A DNA stretch of 64,000 nucleotides from Sclerotinia nivalis (GCA_029531795.1 JAPEIS010000011.1:1612001-1676000); one strand, 5' to 3'; counted from the stretch's first letter, positions 10,778-23,944 are shown. Notes: a model not told the origin generated them from the sequence alone. Numbers and translations: made by a program.

Positions 10778-11340
10778 GATTAACAAAAACCCAAACGAAA
10801 CTAAATTACTTTAATCGATATCTTAAATAGTCTAAAAAATGATTTCGTATCATTTCTTATTCAAATCAGATTTTCCTTATTCAATCATCTTTTCGAAAAC
10901 GAAAGATCGATCGTTTAATACAATAAAATATCAAAAAACGAAACAATTGATTCAAAAAATATTGAAATCGAAAAAATAGATAACTGAAATAATCAAATAT
11001 AATTAATATTATATAAAAAGAATCTTCAAATAATGAAATATAGATTCCTATTGTAAAAAACCCGGATTTCTATTATCGAATCCTTATTACTTCGATTAAT
11101 TATATCATTACTATCGATCTACAAATCTTTTCTTTATAAATCGTTCACAATCTTTAATCTTTATATTATCATCCCTATTGTTTTTCAATTTATATATAAA
11201 AAGTAAAAACAAATCAAATTTTTTATAATCATTTTGAAAGAATTCGATAATATACTAAAGATTCGATATAACAAATAATATACAAAAGAACGAATATTGA
11301 TTGTTTTAATCGAATTCAAGAATTCGAAAATTCAAAAACC
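10778..11340. other. AT-rich DNA, possibly gag/leader of the next Gypsy element
   Basis: C-richer than G on the plus strand, like the coding strand of the Gypsy elements here, but I could not recognise a domain. It may be the 5' part of the element with RT at 11520. No LTR is visible. Confidence 0.35.
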
Positions 11341-11519
11341 ATTCGATCAAATATTAGCAAAGATAAATTCAAAACCCGAAATCCCCTTTGAATATTAACA
11401 ATATTATCAATTTTTTTCTAAATGAGAATCGAATATTCTATCTTTTTACTGATCTTATAATTATAAAATTATATTAAAAAATAAAGAAAAAAATATATTA
11501 TAATACAGTTCATTTTATA

Positions 11520-12430
11520 AAATATTCTTTAAACAATTGAAAATCATCAAAGAATATATTACAAATAATTTCAATAAAAACTTTATTGAATTTAATCAAA
11601 TACTTTATATTATATTTATTCTCTTTATCAAAAAACCTAATAATAATTTGAGATTCTATACAAACTTGAGATTATTGAATTCTTTGATATATAAAAATCA
11701 ATATCTGCTTTTTTAATCAACAAAACACTAATTTGATTTTCTAATACCAAAATATATATCAAACTCAATATTCGTTAAGCTTTTCATTATATATAAATAA
11801 ATTTTATTTCGAAAAAATATTTTATCTTTTGGATTCGTTATAGATTATACAAATACAAAATCATATTTTTCGGATTAACAAATAGATTAACAATCTATTA
11901 ATATTACATAAATAATATTTTATTTGATTATTTAAATATCTTTTATTCAAAATATCTCAACGATATTCTAATTTATTTCAAAAACGAAAAAGAATATCAA
12001 ATTTATATTAAATTAGTTTTTGAACAATTAAAAACTATTAGATTATAAATAGATTTCAAAAAATATAAATTCAATATTAAATATATCAAATATTTAAGAT
12101 TTATTATTTTTATCGAAAATATAAAAATAGATCCTAAAAAGATTGAAATAATTGAAAATTGAATCTTTTCGATAATTATAAAAAATATCTAATTTTTTTC
12201 TTAGTTTTTATAATTTCTATCAATAATTCATTAAAAACTATAATATAATAACCAAATTCTTTAATAAATTCATTAAAATAAATATCAAATTTATATTCAA
12301 CAAAATATATCAAAATATATTTAATATTTTAAAGAATAAACTTATTTTCGTTCTATTTCTACAATATTACAATTATTATCTTCTTTATATATTCAAAACC
12401 GATATATTAAATAAATTTATTGAATATTGA
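11520..12430 (+). pseudogene. pol: Reverse transcriptase and RNase H start of Gypsy element F
   Basis: Readable landmarks are F-I-K-K-P-N-N-N-L-R-F-Y near 11620-11660 (Gypsy palm F-V-K-K-P-N-G-G-W-R-F), L-R-L-L-N-S-L, a Q-A-F-H-like region, the segment preceding the catalytic box with L-N-D-I-L-I-Y-F-K-N at 11960-11990, and I-D-P-K-K-I-E near 12130. The box corresponding to Y-L-D-D reads Y-L-N-D (in the local frame), again an Asp-to-Asn change. Several frames are needed, so small indels have occurred. Confidence 0.75.
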
Positions 12431-12699
12431 AAATCTTAATAGTTATAAAATATTTATGTAGTTGGTATAAACTTTGATTTTGTAAAGTGAATTGATAAAT
12501 TCTGATTTTCAATGATTGAGAGATCGAATGATCGATAGTATCTTTTTGTTGTAAATTTTGTAATTCAATTCGACGATAATTATAGTTTTGGAGAAATAGA
12601 TTACAAGTAATTAATCTTCATTATATTATTAGAATAATATATTAATAATTATTTTATTAAACAAAAATACTAATCAATTACAATTTCATTATTATATAT

Positions 12700-13780
12700 T
12701 ACTTTAAAAAGGATAACCTTTTCGCCAATATTTTAATCTATCGAATCAATAAATTAAATCTTCAAAACTATACAAAAAAAAGAATCGCCTTCAATAACTT
12801 AATAAAAATAATCAAATTAATACCCAAATTATAAAAAAAGTTTTATATAAATATTATCCAAATGAAACTTCAATTATTAATATTGATTTAAATCTTATTA
12901 TACTCCGATTCGATTTAATCAATTATATCATTATAATAAACAAATATATTGAAAACCTATTAGTATTTAAAATATAAATTATTAAAGATTACAAATATAT
13001 TTCATTTCAAAACGATTTATTACCTTACAATAATCATTTAATAATATCTAATATCAATAATTTACAAATCTATTTGATTTACAAAATCTATAATTCCGTT
13101 TCTATTATTCACTTTAATACAAACAAAATCTACCTTTTATTATCTCAATAATATTATTAATCAAAAATATATAATACTATAATCAGATATATATATAATT
13201 ATTATATATACAAACACAATTCCATTTTATACAATTATATCCTCAATTTATTACATCTATTCCCGATCCCGAATCGAATTTAATAATATATCATTATAAA
13301 TTATTATAATTTTAATAAAAATAAATATAAGTGTAATAATATTTTAATCATTATTAATTGATTAATAAAGCAAATTAATTTTATATCTTACTATAAGTTA
13401 ATTAATACTCAAATTCAAATTCAATTATATCTTTATTATATATATCAATATTATAATCTTTCCGAGATTATAATATCTAATTATAATCTTTAATTCATAT
13501 TCCAATTCCAATTCTGAAAAGAATTCTATTAAATACTAAAAACCGATTTCAAATATTCAATTATCTATTATTTACAAATTGATAATCAAATTGAGAATTA
13601 TAATCAATATTTTCAAGAACGATTAAAATTATTCATTAATTATTATCAAAATAATGAATTAAAATTCTTATTTATAATAGATTATATATAATTCATTCTT
13701 TTTTATAATTTTCTAAAAGATTTTATTCTTTACAAAATTTTATACAAACAAACTCGAAAATATATTTAGAAATAAAAAGA
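12700..13780 (+). pseudogene. pol: Integrase of Gypsy element F
   Basis: After a linker with A-F-N-N-L-I-K near 12790, the HHCC region lies around 13080-13200. The catalytic core follows: I-N-x-L-I-K-Q-I-N-F near 13350, then the strand E-I-I-I-S-N-Y-N-L-Q-F near 13460-13500 where Gypsy integrases have I-I-S-D-R-G-x-Q-F (second catalytic Asp now Asn), and the Y-Y-L-Q-I-D-N-Q region near 13570-13600. The helix N-Q-Y-F-Q-E-R-L-K follows near 13600. Stops are frequent. Confidence 0.75.
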
Positions 13781-14079
13781 AAAAACTAATTTATCAATTG
13801 ATAATATAAATATATAAAATACTTATATATATATTAAATATGATAAATTAATTTTAATATAAATAAAGAAAAGTATATTATATATTCAAAAAGAAATATC
13901 GAAATTCATAAATATTTACTATTATAAAATCAATTTCGATATCAAAGATAATAAATAATTTAATATAAAAAACTATTCTATTTAATATTTTTTTAGAAAG
14001 CTAAATTTGCTTATTTAAAGAAAATTCAAGATTATTAATTACTCTAATCACTTTTTCAAATTCGATCTTTCGATTATAA

Positions 14080-14420
14080 TAAAAATCCATTTTATATTCC
14101 CTTTAAATAGATTTTATAAAATATATAACAATCTCTTTTCTAATCAAATACTCGAACTATTTTTATCCATTAATATAATTGATAATTCGAAATAAAAAAT
14201 CAAAAAAATCTCGATAATCAAGAAAATATAGAAAATCCTATTATATCGGATTTCCTAATTTAATATTAATATTAATTTTATTTAATATGCTATTTCCAAT
14301 CTTAAAATATCTCTATATCTTTTATATGATTTCTATTTAACCAATCCAATACAATCTGATCCTTCCAATCACTTATCTAATTAAATCAAATTGTACAAAA
14401 ACAAAAAGAACAATTATAAT
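14080..14420 (+). pseudogene. Chromodomain of Gypsy element F
   Basis: The translation resembles the integrase C-terminal lead-in (I-H-F-I-F-P-L-N-R-F-Y-K) followed by an acidic linker with I-I-D-N-S and a chromodomain-like core, K-I-L-L-Y-R-I-S near 14230-14260 and a Y-L-L-Y-D-F-Y helix near 14310-14340. It is the same arrangement as in element A but with different sequence. Moderately sure. Confidence 0.6.
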
Positions 14421-14704
14421 TATATAAATAACAATTCATTTATAAAACCAAAAGAAAAAAAGGAATCCTTCAATTCAACAAACTAAAAAATATAATTTCC
14501 TGACAAAATATATATATATAATCTTATAAGGATTTTAATCTTATACTAAATCGAAGAAATCGATTCATTTTTATATATAATCAAAACTCCATTATTCGAT
14601 TAATTACTATTATCAAAGTAATACAATGATAATATACTTGAAGAATATATTTGCTCCTATCTAAAGAATTATACAAGAAAGAAAGGTAATCAGAATAGAT
14701 ATAA

Positions 14705-14945
14705 CCCTAATTGATTAAATTGATCGATTAATACAATTTAATCAATTTAATCAATTTGGTCGATTTGATTGATTTATTGAACCACTATACTACAGTTGTT
14801 TCATACTTCTTCTTCTTCTTATTGAAATATTCCCCTTTCAAAAATTTCTTAAATCATTGAATTAAAACCTGATTAATTTGGTTGATTGATTTAATTTAAT
14901 CAATTTAATCAATTTGATCAATTAATTGAATCGTAAACCTCTATA
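14705..14945. repeat. Two blocks of 9-bp tandem repeat
   Basis: Blocks at about 14722-14775 and 14890-14930 are built from a 9-bp unit close to AATCAATTT, with less mutated units GGTCGATTT. A similar 9-mer (AAATTGACC, its reverse complement GGTCAATTT) occurs at 55230-55260. They lie just after the Gypsy chromodomain. Function unknown. Confidence 0.65.
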
Positions 14946-17900
14946 GAATTTGGTTTTCAATAAATAAAACGAAGAAATAAAACATTTAAAAACAAGCTTT
15001 TTTCGGAAAAGAAAATAATATTACAAATCTGATATAGATCTATATAATTTATTATTATATATACAATCAATCATATATTTATAATTAATATATATATATA
15101 TGATTATTCCTTACGAACTGTAATTCTTTAATTATAGATTCTAAGGAATATAATTGATCCTATTAATTCAGCTCTTATGCGGCTCTTATATATTATAGTA
15201 ATTATAATAGAGTTTTCCTTTCAAAACTTCGCTTTTGAGAAGTTTATTGGATATTAAATCGTTTATCAAAATATAGAATATTATCGATCAATAATAAATA
15301 CAGTTATAATATTGGATTTCTCATATAATAAATAAAGAAATGAATAATAATAATAATAATTTATAAAATCTGCACTTTGAAAATTATATAAATCTTTTGA
15401 ATTTTCTTTTTAAATCCTTTATAGTTTTTTCATTGATATTATAAGATTCCTAATTTCCTTTAATATGTTTTAACAAATCCTTGAATTAGTAATATAATCG
15501 ATCTATTTATCTTTATAATCAATTTGCCTTTCTTATATCAAATATATTATTACAATATGAGATAAAACCCTAAATAATATTATTACAAATTCATATATAA
15601 AACTTATTAAAAATAATAATAATATTAAATTTAATATAGATTTTTGTATTGTAAAAAGTATCTAAAGTTTTTCAAACAATTGATAAAGGGTATCAATTCT
15701 TAAGAATAATATTATTCGATTTATAATAATCTTGATAGATATAGATTTCTTTATTAGATTTAATAGTCAAAAGTAATAAAGTTATATTATATAATTTTAA
15801 TTCTTGAATGAAATCTTTGGTTAAATTATTTTTAATTCTCAAAAAAAAAAAAAAAAAAAAGCGATTTTTGAAATACAAAGGTTTTTTTTTCAAATATCAA
15901 TTCTATTTTATAGTTTTATATTCGATATAAAGGAAATATATTTATATAACAAAATAGAAAAACAAATAATTTGTTTTGAAATTACAAAAAGAGTTTTTCT
16001 TTAATTTCATTACTGTTAAAAGATAATTTACTATTGAAGAATTTTTCGATATCTATTTTTATTATTTTCCAAAAATGTTTTAATTGATAATAATGATAAA
16101 TAAAATTGTAAAGTTTTAAAGAAATTTTGATTAATATATCGGTGATATTGTTCTTTTTATATAGTATATTTTTGAAGTTTTATTTTTAAAAAACCAGAAT
16201 CATTATTGTTTTATATAAATATTCTTACTTGATAACTTTTTATATTCTATTTAATTCTTTTTATATAAAATATAAACTTTTTTTTTATTAATAAAAGAAT
16301 ATAAAATTACTAATTTATAATCAATAAATATTGTTTAGATTTATATTTATATTAAAAATAATCTTAATTTGCTTTTCTGGAATTGGAATTGATAATAATG
16401 ATAAGGATTTGTTTTTTGATCTTGATTTCAATTAATATTAATTAATGATTTTTTATATAAATTTACAATAGATAATATATTGATTCGATATCATTTAAAT
16501 TTGAAATAATGTTCTTTTATTGTAGTTTTTTATATAATAATAACTTATACTAAATATTAGAGTTTTATCGATTAACAAATCAATTCCATTTTTTTTTATA
16601 AATTTATAATCTTCATTTTTATCTTTTTTTTACAAAAACCGATTCGTTATAATTTTGCTTTATTGATTTTTTTAAATCTATTTTAAAATTTTGAATATAT
16701 ATTTTATTATCTTTATTTTGGTTTTTTATAAACAATAATAGATATCGAAAAAATTTCTTTTTTATTTCAAAAAGATAAGTTTTGATTAGAAATAATATAT
16801 TAAAGATTTTATTGATAAATAGCTTTATAAACATATTACTTTTGTATAAATGTTTTATATATATAAAGAAAGGGATTATTGATATTTATATTAGATTGAA
16901 TATATTATAAGAATAGTAATATTTAATATGATATTGGGAATTGAAAGAGAATTATATTTTATCAATTAATATATAAGTTATAGTACTATAATTATAAAAA
17001 TCTGAAAATAACTAATATCTTTTTGTAAAGTTTTATAATAAAGAATAATTATATTTCTTTATATCATTTTATTATTATATTTATTACAAAATATTCAATA
17101 ATGATATTTGTAATCTTTTTATTTGCTAAATAAAATTTATAATAATATAATAGAAGTTGAATTAAGATATTGATTTATTCAACGAAAGAATAATTAATAA
17201 ATACTTTTTCTGAATATTTGCTATCAATTAAATTGATTATATTGAAAAAGAAAAAGTATATTAGGAATATAATAGTTTAAACGAATAAAGATTTATTATT
17301 TATAGAATTAAATTATAAAGGTTCTTTATTAATTATTGTTTATTATATTTATTCTATATTCCTTAATAATCTTTACAAATAATTTATTGTAAAAATTAAG
17401 CTTTTTCTGAATATTTGTAGATAGATATAGATAATAATAATATTGTATTATAAGGGAATATATTAGATACAGTTTCTAATAATATTAATACTTTTTTTCA
17501 ATGAAATCATTGAATGTATTAAAATATTATTATAAATAACCATTATAATTCTGATAATTACTTCGCCGAAAATTATTATAATCGATTAAATTAATAAGAT
17601 AATATTATTTGATTTAAGATTATATTTGATAACTCATTTATTGATGATTATTTCGATTGATTGAATTATTAGAATAATATTATTGGTTTTGTTATTATAT
17701 TTGATAATTATTTTTATAAAAATTTCTTTTGTATTCATTTATATTTTTTATAATATCGATTTATTTCTTTGTTTTACGGCTTATAATTCGATAATCGAAT
17801 TGTTTATAAAAATAATATAAATCATAAAGATAATTATATTTTCTTTATATTTGCTTCAAAGTTTTAATTGTATCAAAATCTATAAAATCGCTTTGAATAT

Positions 17901-18555
17901 AAAATATAAATAATATTTGATATTGATTATGAAATGAAACAAATTTCAAAGTATTTATATTATAATATTCATTATTCCAATAATTCTGATTTTATATCTG
18001 GAATTTCTTTCTTCATTTTTCAATATCGATAAATTTGTAAAGATTTGAATTATCTTTTATCAATACTTTTAATTCATTGATAACTTTTTGTTTTATTACA
18101 AAAATTATCTCTTGAGGAATTTTACTATTAAATATACCTAAATATTCCAATTATATATAAAAAGAAAAAAATAGGATTTTTTCGTTTATTTTGAGTTTAT
18201 CAAATTTGATTATTATTTGGTATTCAATATCAATTGAAGTATAAAGATTATCAAATTTCTTCAAGAAAATATTTATAGTAATAAATTCTAATATATTATT
18301 TATAATCTCTTTTATATTTTTTCATCTTTTTTATTAAATTATATTTTTCAATAAAAAATTTACATATAACAATTTCTTTTATTCTATATTGAAAATTATA
18401 ATATTATTTTTTCAACAAATATATAAATTTATTTTCCAATCTTTATATTTGTTTTGTTGAATCAAAAGATCTATCTTTTTATTTTTAAATAATTCAAATT
18501 TTTTTGTAACTTGTTATAATTAATAGAATAATACAAAAGGTATGAAATATATATT
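14946..18555 (-). other. Unidentified minus-strand remnant
   Basis: About 3.6 kb, strongly AT-rich. The minus strand carries several partly open stretches, including 15693-15893 and 16619-16834, and a lysine- and glutamate-rich reading around 17900-18450 that looks like a gag-type helical protein. I recognised no catalytic motif. It continues the repeat at 18560-18960 in the minus direction, so it may be the inside of the same unidentified retroelement (element H). A run of 20 A lies near 15841-15860. Confidence 0.35.
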
Positions 18556-18559
18556 ATAA

Positions 18560-18965
18560 TTTTAAGATTTTATATATTGATAAATATACTGAAAACAGAA
18601 ATTGAATCTTTAAGATCTTCATTTTTAATATTGAAAAGTTTGTATATAAATTATTAATAATAAAAAAATAGATTTAATATATTCCCGAAATTTAGATATT
18701 ATTTTTGATTAAATTTAAATTAAAAATAGTTCTAATAAAATTGATTAAATAATATTCGATATAATAATGAATTTCTTAAAATAATTTAAAAATTGAAATA
18801 TAATTATAAAATCTCTAGTTTCTATTATATAACAATATAATACTAATAAAATCGAAATCTGAATTTAAATCTAAATCTAAATCTGGATTTGAATTTGAAT
18901 CGAATTGATATATTGTTTATTGTTTATCGATATATTATTGATCGAAATTTCCAGGTTTTCTAGTA
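18560..18965 (-). repeat. Unidentified repeat family H, minus-strand copy
   Basis: Its reverse complement aligns over about 400 bp with 28075-28510, including the shared string ATAAACAATAAACAA and downstream the string for ATATTAAATCTGTTTT-like sequence. Two copies in opposite orientation mean a mobile or duplicated repeat. The copy at 28 kb follows an LTR-like start, so this is probably leader/gag of a retroelement. The protein reading is not recognised. Confidence 0.6.
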
Positions 18966-18984
18966 TTGATTACGAGCTTTGTCT

Positions 18985-19070
18985 TCGGCCCTTTCGGATC
19001 TAAAAATAACAACGGATTCGTTGAAGGCTTACCGTAGTTATTTTTCACGCCCCTCAAGATCTATATTGTA
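18985..19070. other. Short patch with higher G+C and an imperfect hairpin
   Basis: Contains AAAAATAAC and, about 40 bases later, GTTATTTTT as inverted repeat, with GATCT and AGATC outside. Base composition is clearly different from the flanks. It borders the family-H repeat, so it may be the end of its LTR. Not certain. Confidence 0.4.
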
Positions 19071-19339
19071 GTTCGTGTTATACAATTTGTTAGATATTCA
19101 TTATATAAAAGAATTTGTTTTTCTATTAATCAAATGAAATTATGCTTTTATTTGGTATCTAAAATATAAAAGTTTGTATTTCTATTCAAACTTTATTTGG
19201 TTTTGTGAAAAAAAAAAATTTCTTTCATTTTTGTTTATTGATTATTTTTAAATAGTATAGAAAAGAATTCATTAAAATGTTTTTGAATCAATATTTCTTT
19301 TTCAATTTGAAAATTGGTATTATTTACTATATAGTAATA

Positions 19340-20257
19340 TTAGATATTGCGAATCTTATTAGGAATGTGAAATAGGAAGAGTTGATCAAGAGTATTCATA
19401 TTGGTATAATATATATGAATAAAATCGCGAATATATCGAGCAAAATCTTCCAATTGATTATAAACGATATTGATTCCAGGTATCCCTTGAATAATACAAT
19501 TATTTAAATAAATATCCTTGAACTTTATTAATATAATCTGGAGTCTATTAATATAGACAGGTTCCATTTGAAAATGATTAAATTGAAAAAAGGAATTCTT
19601 TATCATTCAAAAATGTAAGACTTTTGTTAAAATTTAATATATTATATAATATTAGTTTTATATTTGGAATATTAAGATAATAAATTTATTCAAAGCATTT
19701 TCTTTCAAAATAGGTATTGAAGATTTAATACTATTTGTAATAGTATTAAAAACAATACAATTTTGAACAATAAAGGGAGATAGAATTTCGATAGGTTTAT
19801 TTTCGTTGTAATCGATGAGATCGATCATTTCGATAAAAGGGGCAAGGGCAGTAAGGACGGGGATAGTAAAGGCGGAGGTAATAGAAATAGGATTGATATC
19901 TTTATTATTATTATCTTTAATGAGATCGATTATAAAAGATGTAGTATAGCAAAGGAAAATAATAAAGCGAAGAAGAGTAATAAAATGAAAAGGAATAGTA
20001 ATACTATATTTTTGTTTAATAGTTGAAGTAGTAACGATAATAGGTTTTGTTTCGATTGAAATGGTAATAGCAACAACAATGGCGATAATAGGTTTTACTT
20101 TAATTGAAGCAATGGTAGTAATAATAAGCTTTATTTCAATTGAAGTAATAATAGCGATAATAAACTTTTGAATTGATATAAAAAGGGTAATGATATATTT
20201 TTGTTCAATAAAAGCAAGATTTAGTATATATAAATCTTGAATTGTTATATTGAACAA
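19340..20257 (-). pseudogene. Unrecognised minus-strand reading with Ile/Thr-rich repeats
   Basis: Two open stretches, 19658-20257 (199 codons, the longest in the window) and 19340-19606 (88 codons). The N-terminal half of the long one is made of degenerate repeats with I-E-x-K-x-I-I-x-T-T. The C-terminal half has N-P-I-S-I-T-S-A-F-T and a more complex composition. The plus strand here keeps G but has lost most C, so decay is strand-biased. It lies directly downstream of the Helitron helicase, so it might be Helitron cargo or part of an unrelated element. I do not recognise the family and would not call it a working gene. Confidence 0.35.
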
Positions 20258-20599
20258 AAATAAGGTTTTGATGATAAATAGATTTGGGTATATAATTTAA
20301 ATATCAATAGAAATAAATGAAAGTTGGAAAGAAAAAAAGAAAGAGCAAAAAAGGGAAAGTATAAATAATATATTCTGCATTTATTGAATTGCTTTTTCGA
20401 TATTGATTATATAGAATATTTATTTGATGAGTATATATATATGATTGAAGATTTAATTGGACAATATAAGAATAAATAAGATTTATATCGGGAAACTTCT
20501 TTAGAAAGTATTTAAATTTGTTATATTAATCATTAATACCTTCTAATATTTCTGGTTATATAATATTATCCGTTTTTCTTACTTCATTATTATTATTTA

Positions 20600-20910
20600 A
20601 AGGTAATAATATATAAAGATATCGTAAATCTTTATTTCGAGTTATTGTTATATAAAACTGGTTATAACTAAAGCAAGGATTTCTCAAATCTATTTCAATA
20701 TACTTAAATCTTTGATCCTAGGATTTGTTTATTATCATTACAAAGTATGTTTTCAAAGGGAATTGTTTATATTTGAATATAAATAGCAATTCCTTTGATA
20801 AAATTGAAATAATGATCCGAAGGATATGTTTTATAGTATTATAAAAATCACTATTTAGAAGTATTACCTTTAATATATATATTTGGATATTAATAATAAT
20901 CATCTTTGAA
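20600..20910 (-). pseudogene. C-terminal helicase motifs of the Helitron
   Basis: The open stretch 20718-20903 ends F-P-L-K-T-Y-F-V-M-I-I-N-K-S, matching the PIF1/RecD motif F-P-x-K-x-x-F-A-M-T-I-N-K-S-Q-G-Q-T. The next codon is a stop where Gln is expected. Beyond it the same frame continues with F-K-Y-I-E-I-D-L-R, then the Y-N-Q-F-Y-I-T-I-T-R segment corresponding to H-G-Q-L-Y-V-A-x-S-R. This couples ATP hydrolysis to strand separation during rolling-circle transposition. Confidence 0.88.
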
Positions 20911-20999
20911 TTATTATATAATCTTTGATATAGATGAATATTGTATAAATATATTATAGGTATATCTACTTTGATCTTTATAATTGCTAATAGAAATCC

Positions 21000-22043
21000 A
21001 AGTAGATTTATAATCTGTAAATTCTCTATAAATTATTGCTATCCATTTCCTTTATTATCTTTGTCTGGATTCTTTTGAATATCAAATGAAAATAGTATCT
21101 TGTATTCTTCTAGTATTTGATCAATGATTGATTTATTGATATCAACAATAGTAATATTCTTAATTATAATAATATAACAATCTTTATATAGTAAATTCCT
21201 ATATTTATACAATCCAAAGATAAATATATCTCTAAAATAAATTTTGTTGATAAGGATCTTGAATATATATAGTTTTTGAATATAATCTAGAACATAATAA
21301 TATCCGATATTAATTTGCTTATATATTATTTTCGAAATCCAATCTTTGAATTGAATAATTCTCTTTAATTATTCTTTCTAGTTTATATTTCTTATTTGTA
21401 TATTTCTGTATAGATTGAATCATTTGAATAAAAACTATATCTAACTACTTCGAAGATATATTCGAATAATATTATATTTGGATTCTTCGAGAACAATAAA
21501 TAACGTTTAAATAAAATCTCTACTAAAAATAATAGGCTTCTTGTTTATAAGAAGTGTATTAGAATCTTACTATTCAAGATCAAAGATATTGTAGAATAAT
21601 TTATATATTAGCTCGAAACAATGCTTATTTTGTATAACTATTTCGTTTCAAATAATTAAAGAATATTCCTTTAACATTATAATATCTTTATTTTGCTTTT
21701 TTATTGAATTAATAGTATTTGCTTTCAATTCGATCGAAATACCAAATCTAGAATATGAAGTATTACCTTCAGATAATAGAAGAACTGCAATTTCTATTGA
21801 TATTATACAAAGAATTGATAATCCTTAATTACAATAATAATGATATAAAATAATATAAAGATATATTTTATTACAATCTTTAGAATTTTGTAAATAGAAA
21901 TACATTATTGTAGGATTCTCTTTAATAATATAAATAATAATATCAAATATATTTTGTTGATCTATATTCAACATTGAGAAAAGCTTATCAAACTTCTTGT
22001 ATTCTTCTTCAAGGATATATTGATTATTTGGATCCTCATTATA
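21000..22043 (-). pseudogene. Helicase core of the Helitron with destroyed Walker A
   Basis: From about 22020 downward the reading runs D-K-L-F-S-M-L-N-I-D-Q-Q-N-I-F-D-I-I, the usual lead-in to PIF1 helicase. The Walker A loop at 21861-21897 reads Q-N-S-K-D-C-N-K-I where G-P/S-G-G-x-G-K-T is expected: several Gly codons have become Asn, Ser or Lys by G-to-A change. Later segments resemble the G-I-P-I-E-L helix and the W-D-E-x-x-M motif. The foldback insertion cuts the domain just upstream. Confidence 0.82.
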
Positions 22044-22845
22044 AGTCCCTTACCCCACATTCCGGCCATTATTTACACCAAAAATCACGAAAATCAGCAT
22101 TTTCAACTTTTTTATTTATGAATATAATTTTTTGAAATTTTGAATATAGATTTATTATATATATATAAATAAATTCTGAAAATTTCAGATTTTTCGCAAT
22201 TTTTTCTATTCAGATATTTAAGATTTAATTTTCAAATTTTGAATTTGTATACAAATTATATACAAAATTCTACATTTTGAAAAATATTAATAACATTTCA
22301 ATAAAAATCATTAAAAATAAAATATAAATTTTATTTATATTATTGAATTATAGTATATTTAAAAATGTATTAATATTAGATACTATAATTTGTAGTTAAT
22401 GAATTATTTAAAATTTTATATTTTACTAACAAAATATTTATATAAGAAATTATATAATAGTAAATAATTCATTAACTACAAATTATAGTATATAATATTA
22501 TTATATTTTCGAATATAATATAATTAAATAGATTAAATGAAATTTATATTTCATTTTTAATGATTTTTGTTAAAAAAACTATTAGTATTTTTCAAAATGT
22601 TAAATTTTATATACAATTTATATACAAATTGAAAATTCAAAAGTTTAATCATCAATATCTCAATAGAAAAAATTGCGAAAAAACTGAAATTTTCAGAATT
22701 TATTTATATATATATAATAAATCTATATTCAAAATTCCAAAAAATTATATTCATAAATAAAAAAATAAAAAATGCTGATTTTCGTGATTTTTGGTGTAAA
22801 TAATGGCCGGAATGGGGGGGTGGCCGGAATGTGGGGTAAGGGACT
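22044..22845. mobile_element. 802-bp foldback element with long inverted repeats
   Basis: The left end AGTCCCTTACCCCACATTCC is mirrored exactly by the right end GGAATGTGGGGTAAGGGACT, and TA flanks both sides (22042-22043 and 22846-22847). The arms stay complementary, with mismatches, to about 22412 and 22461, so nearly the whole element is a hairpin with a loop of about 50 bases. A short direct repeat of the GGCCGGAATG motif sits inside the right end, interrupted by a G run. TA duplication fits the Tc1/mariner superfamily. No transposase is encoded, so it would have been moved in trans. It lies inside the Helitron helicase. Confidence 0.92.
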
Positions 22846-22847
22846 TA

Positions 22848-23944
22848 CTCCCAATTGTATTGAAATGTAGAAAGATTGTTATCCTTCAATGTTATTTGAG
22901 AATTGTTTTCCACTATACTAGTTTGAATAAAGTATAATCCTCAATAGGATTAATCAAATCTAAAGAGAACTATATATTTCGTTTAATTATATTTCTAATC
23001 AAATTAGTATCTGCAAAATCTGTTTTGAATTTGGTTCAAATATCCAATGGATCAATGATGAATTTATTCTTAAAAATTATAATGAATATGTTCTATAACT
23101 GATTTGCTAATTGAAACCCTTTTGCTTTATTAAAAACGTTTTCTCATTTTTAATCATTTTCAGCAATTTTATATACAATATAATTTGTACAAAAAGTAGA
23201 GTATTCAATACTATTATATATTTGTAAATCCTTGTAATATATTGCTTTTAGAAGAATGATGAATAGATATCGGAAATAATATCTTTCTTTGGAAAATATA
23301 TTTGTATTATATATATACCCAATAGCTTTTGCAAATTGATTAGCTAATAGAATATTGCTTTTCATTTTCCTTATTTTTCAAGATTTAAAAGTAACATCCC
23401 ATATAGTATATTTAGGGAAATCGGAATACAATATATCAGAAAGATCTATATATACTTATTCCTTTATTCTATTAATAATATGAATTTGTTTTTTGAGATA
23501 CAAATGATTCTTATTATATTTAAATCATTCTAATAATATTATATAATTGATCTTCATTCGTTGTACTAACTCTTTTAATAGGATATCACCAAAATAGATC
23601 GTTTGTTGGTTTTCTTTATAAATAGATAATCTTGTTATTAGAGAATAATATTGATAAGTATCGTATTCTATTAATCGTTAATATACCTTAATAGTATCAA
23701 TATAATAATTGGAGAAATGTTGATGGATTTCGTTATTTGCCAATAAATCATCTACATCTAAAATAGTTTTATCTATACTTTTAAAAGTATATTTGTAGAT
23801 ATATTTGATAGCAGAAATAATAGTGTATATTTCTATATTGATATAAGCTTTGTATTTTATAAAAAGAAATAGATTATAAAGGATTATCTATAAATTATCT
23901 ATTTTAATTTCCTTATTAATAATGGATTGTAGCTTTCTGATCTT
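22848..23944 (-). pseudogene. Rep C-terminus and helicase N-terminal region of the Helitron
   Basis: The open stretch 23150-23365 ends with S-K-E-R-Y-Y-F-R-Y-L-F-I-I-L-L, which matches the helicase lead-in G-E-R-F-Y-L-R-L-L-L, then Y-K-D-L-Q-I-Y-N. Upstream, the Rep Y2 helix is readable at 23790-23807 as K-Y-I-Y-K-Y with both catalytic tyrosines kept, preceded by A-I and followed by T-F-K-S-I-D. The Y2 tyrosines would attack DNA and stay linked to its 5' ends. Stops interrupt the frame. Confidence 0.82.

Larger units (their letters stand above)
11340..14480 (+). mobile_element. Heavily decayed second Gypsy chromovirus (element F)
   Basis: Contains, in order on the plus strand, RT (11520-12340), start of RNase H (to about 12430), integrase (about 12700-13760) and a chromodomain (about 14080-14400). 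The sequence is different from element A, so this is another family. Frames shift between domains, unlike element A, and few codons other than AT-rich ones remain, which suggests an older copy. LTRs were not found, so the ends are approximate. Bases 12440-12600 are G-richer and break the homology; they may be a small insertion. Confidence 0.75.
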
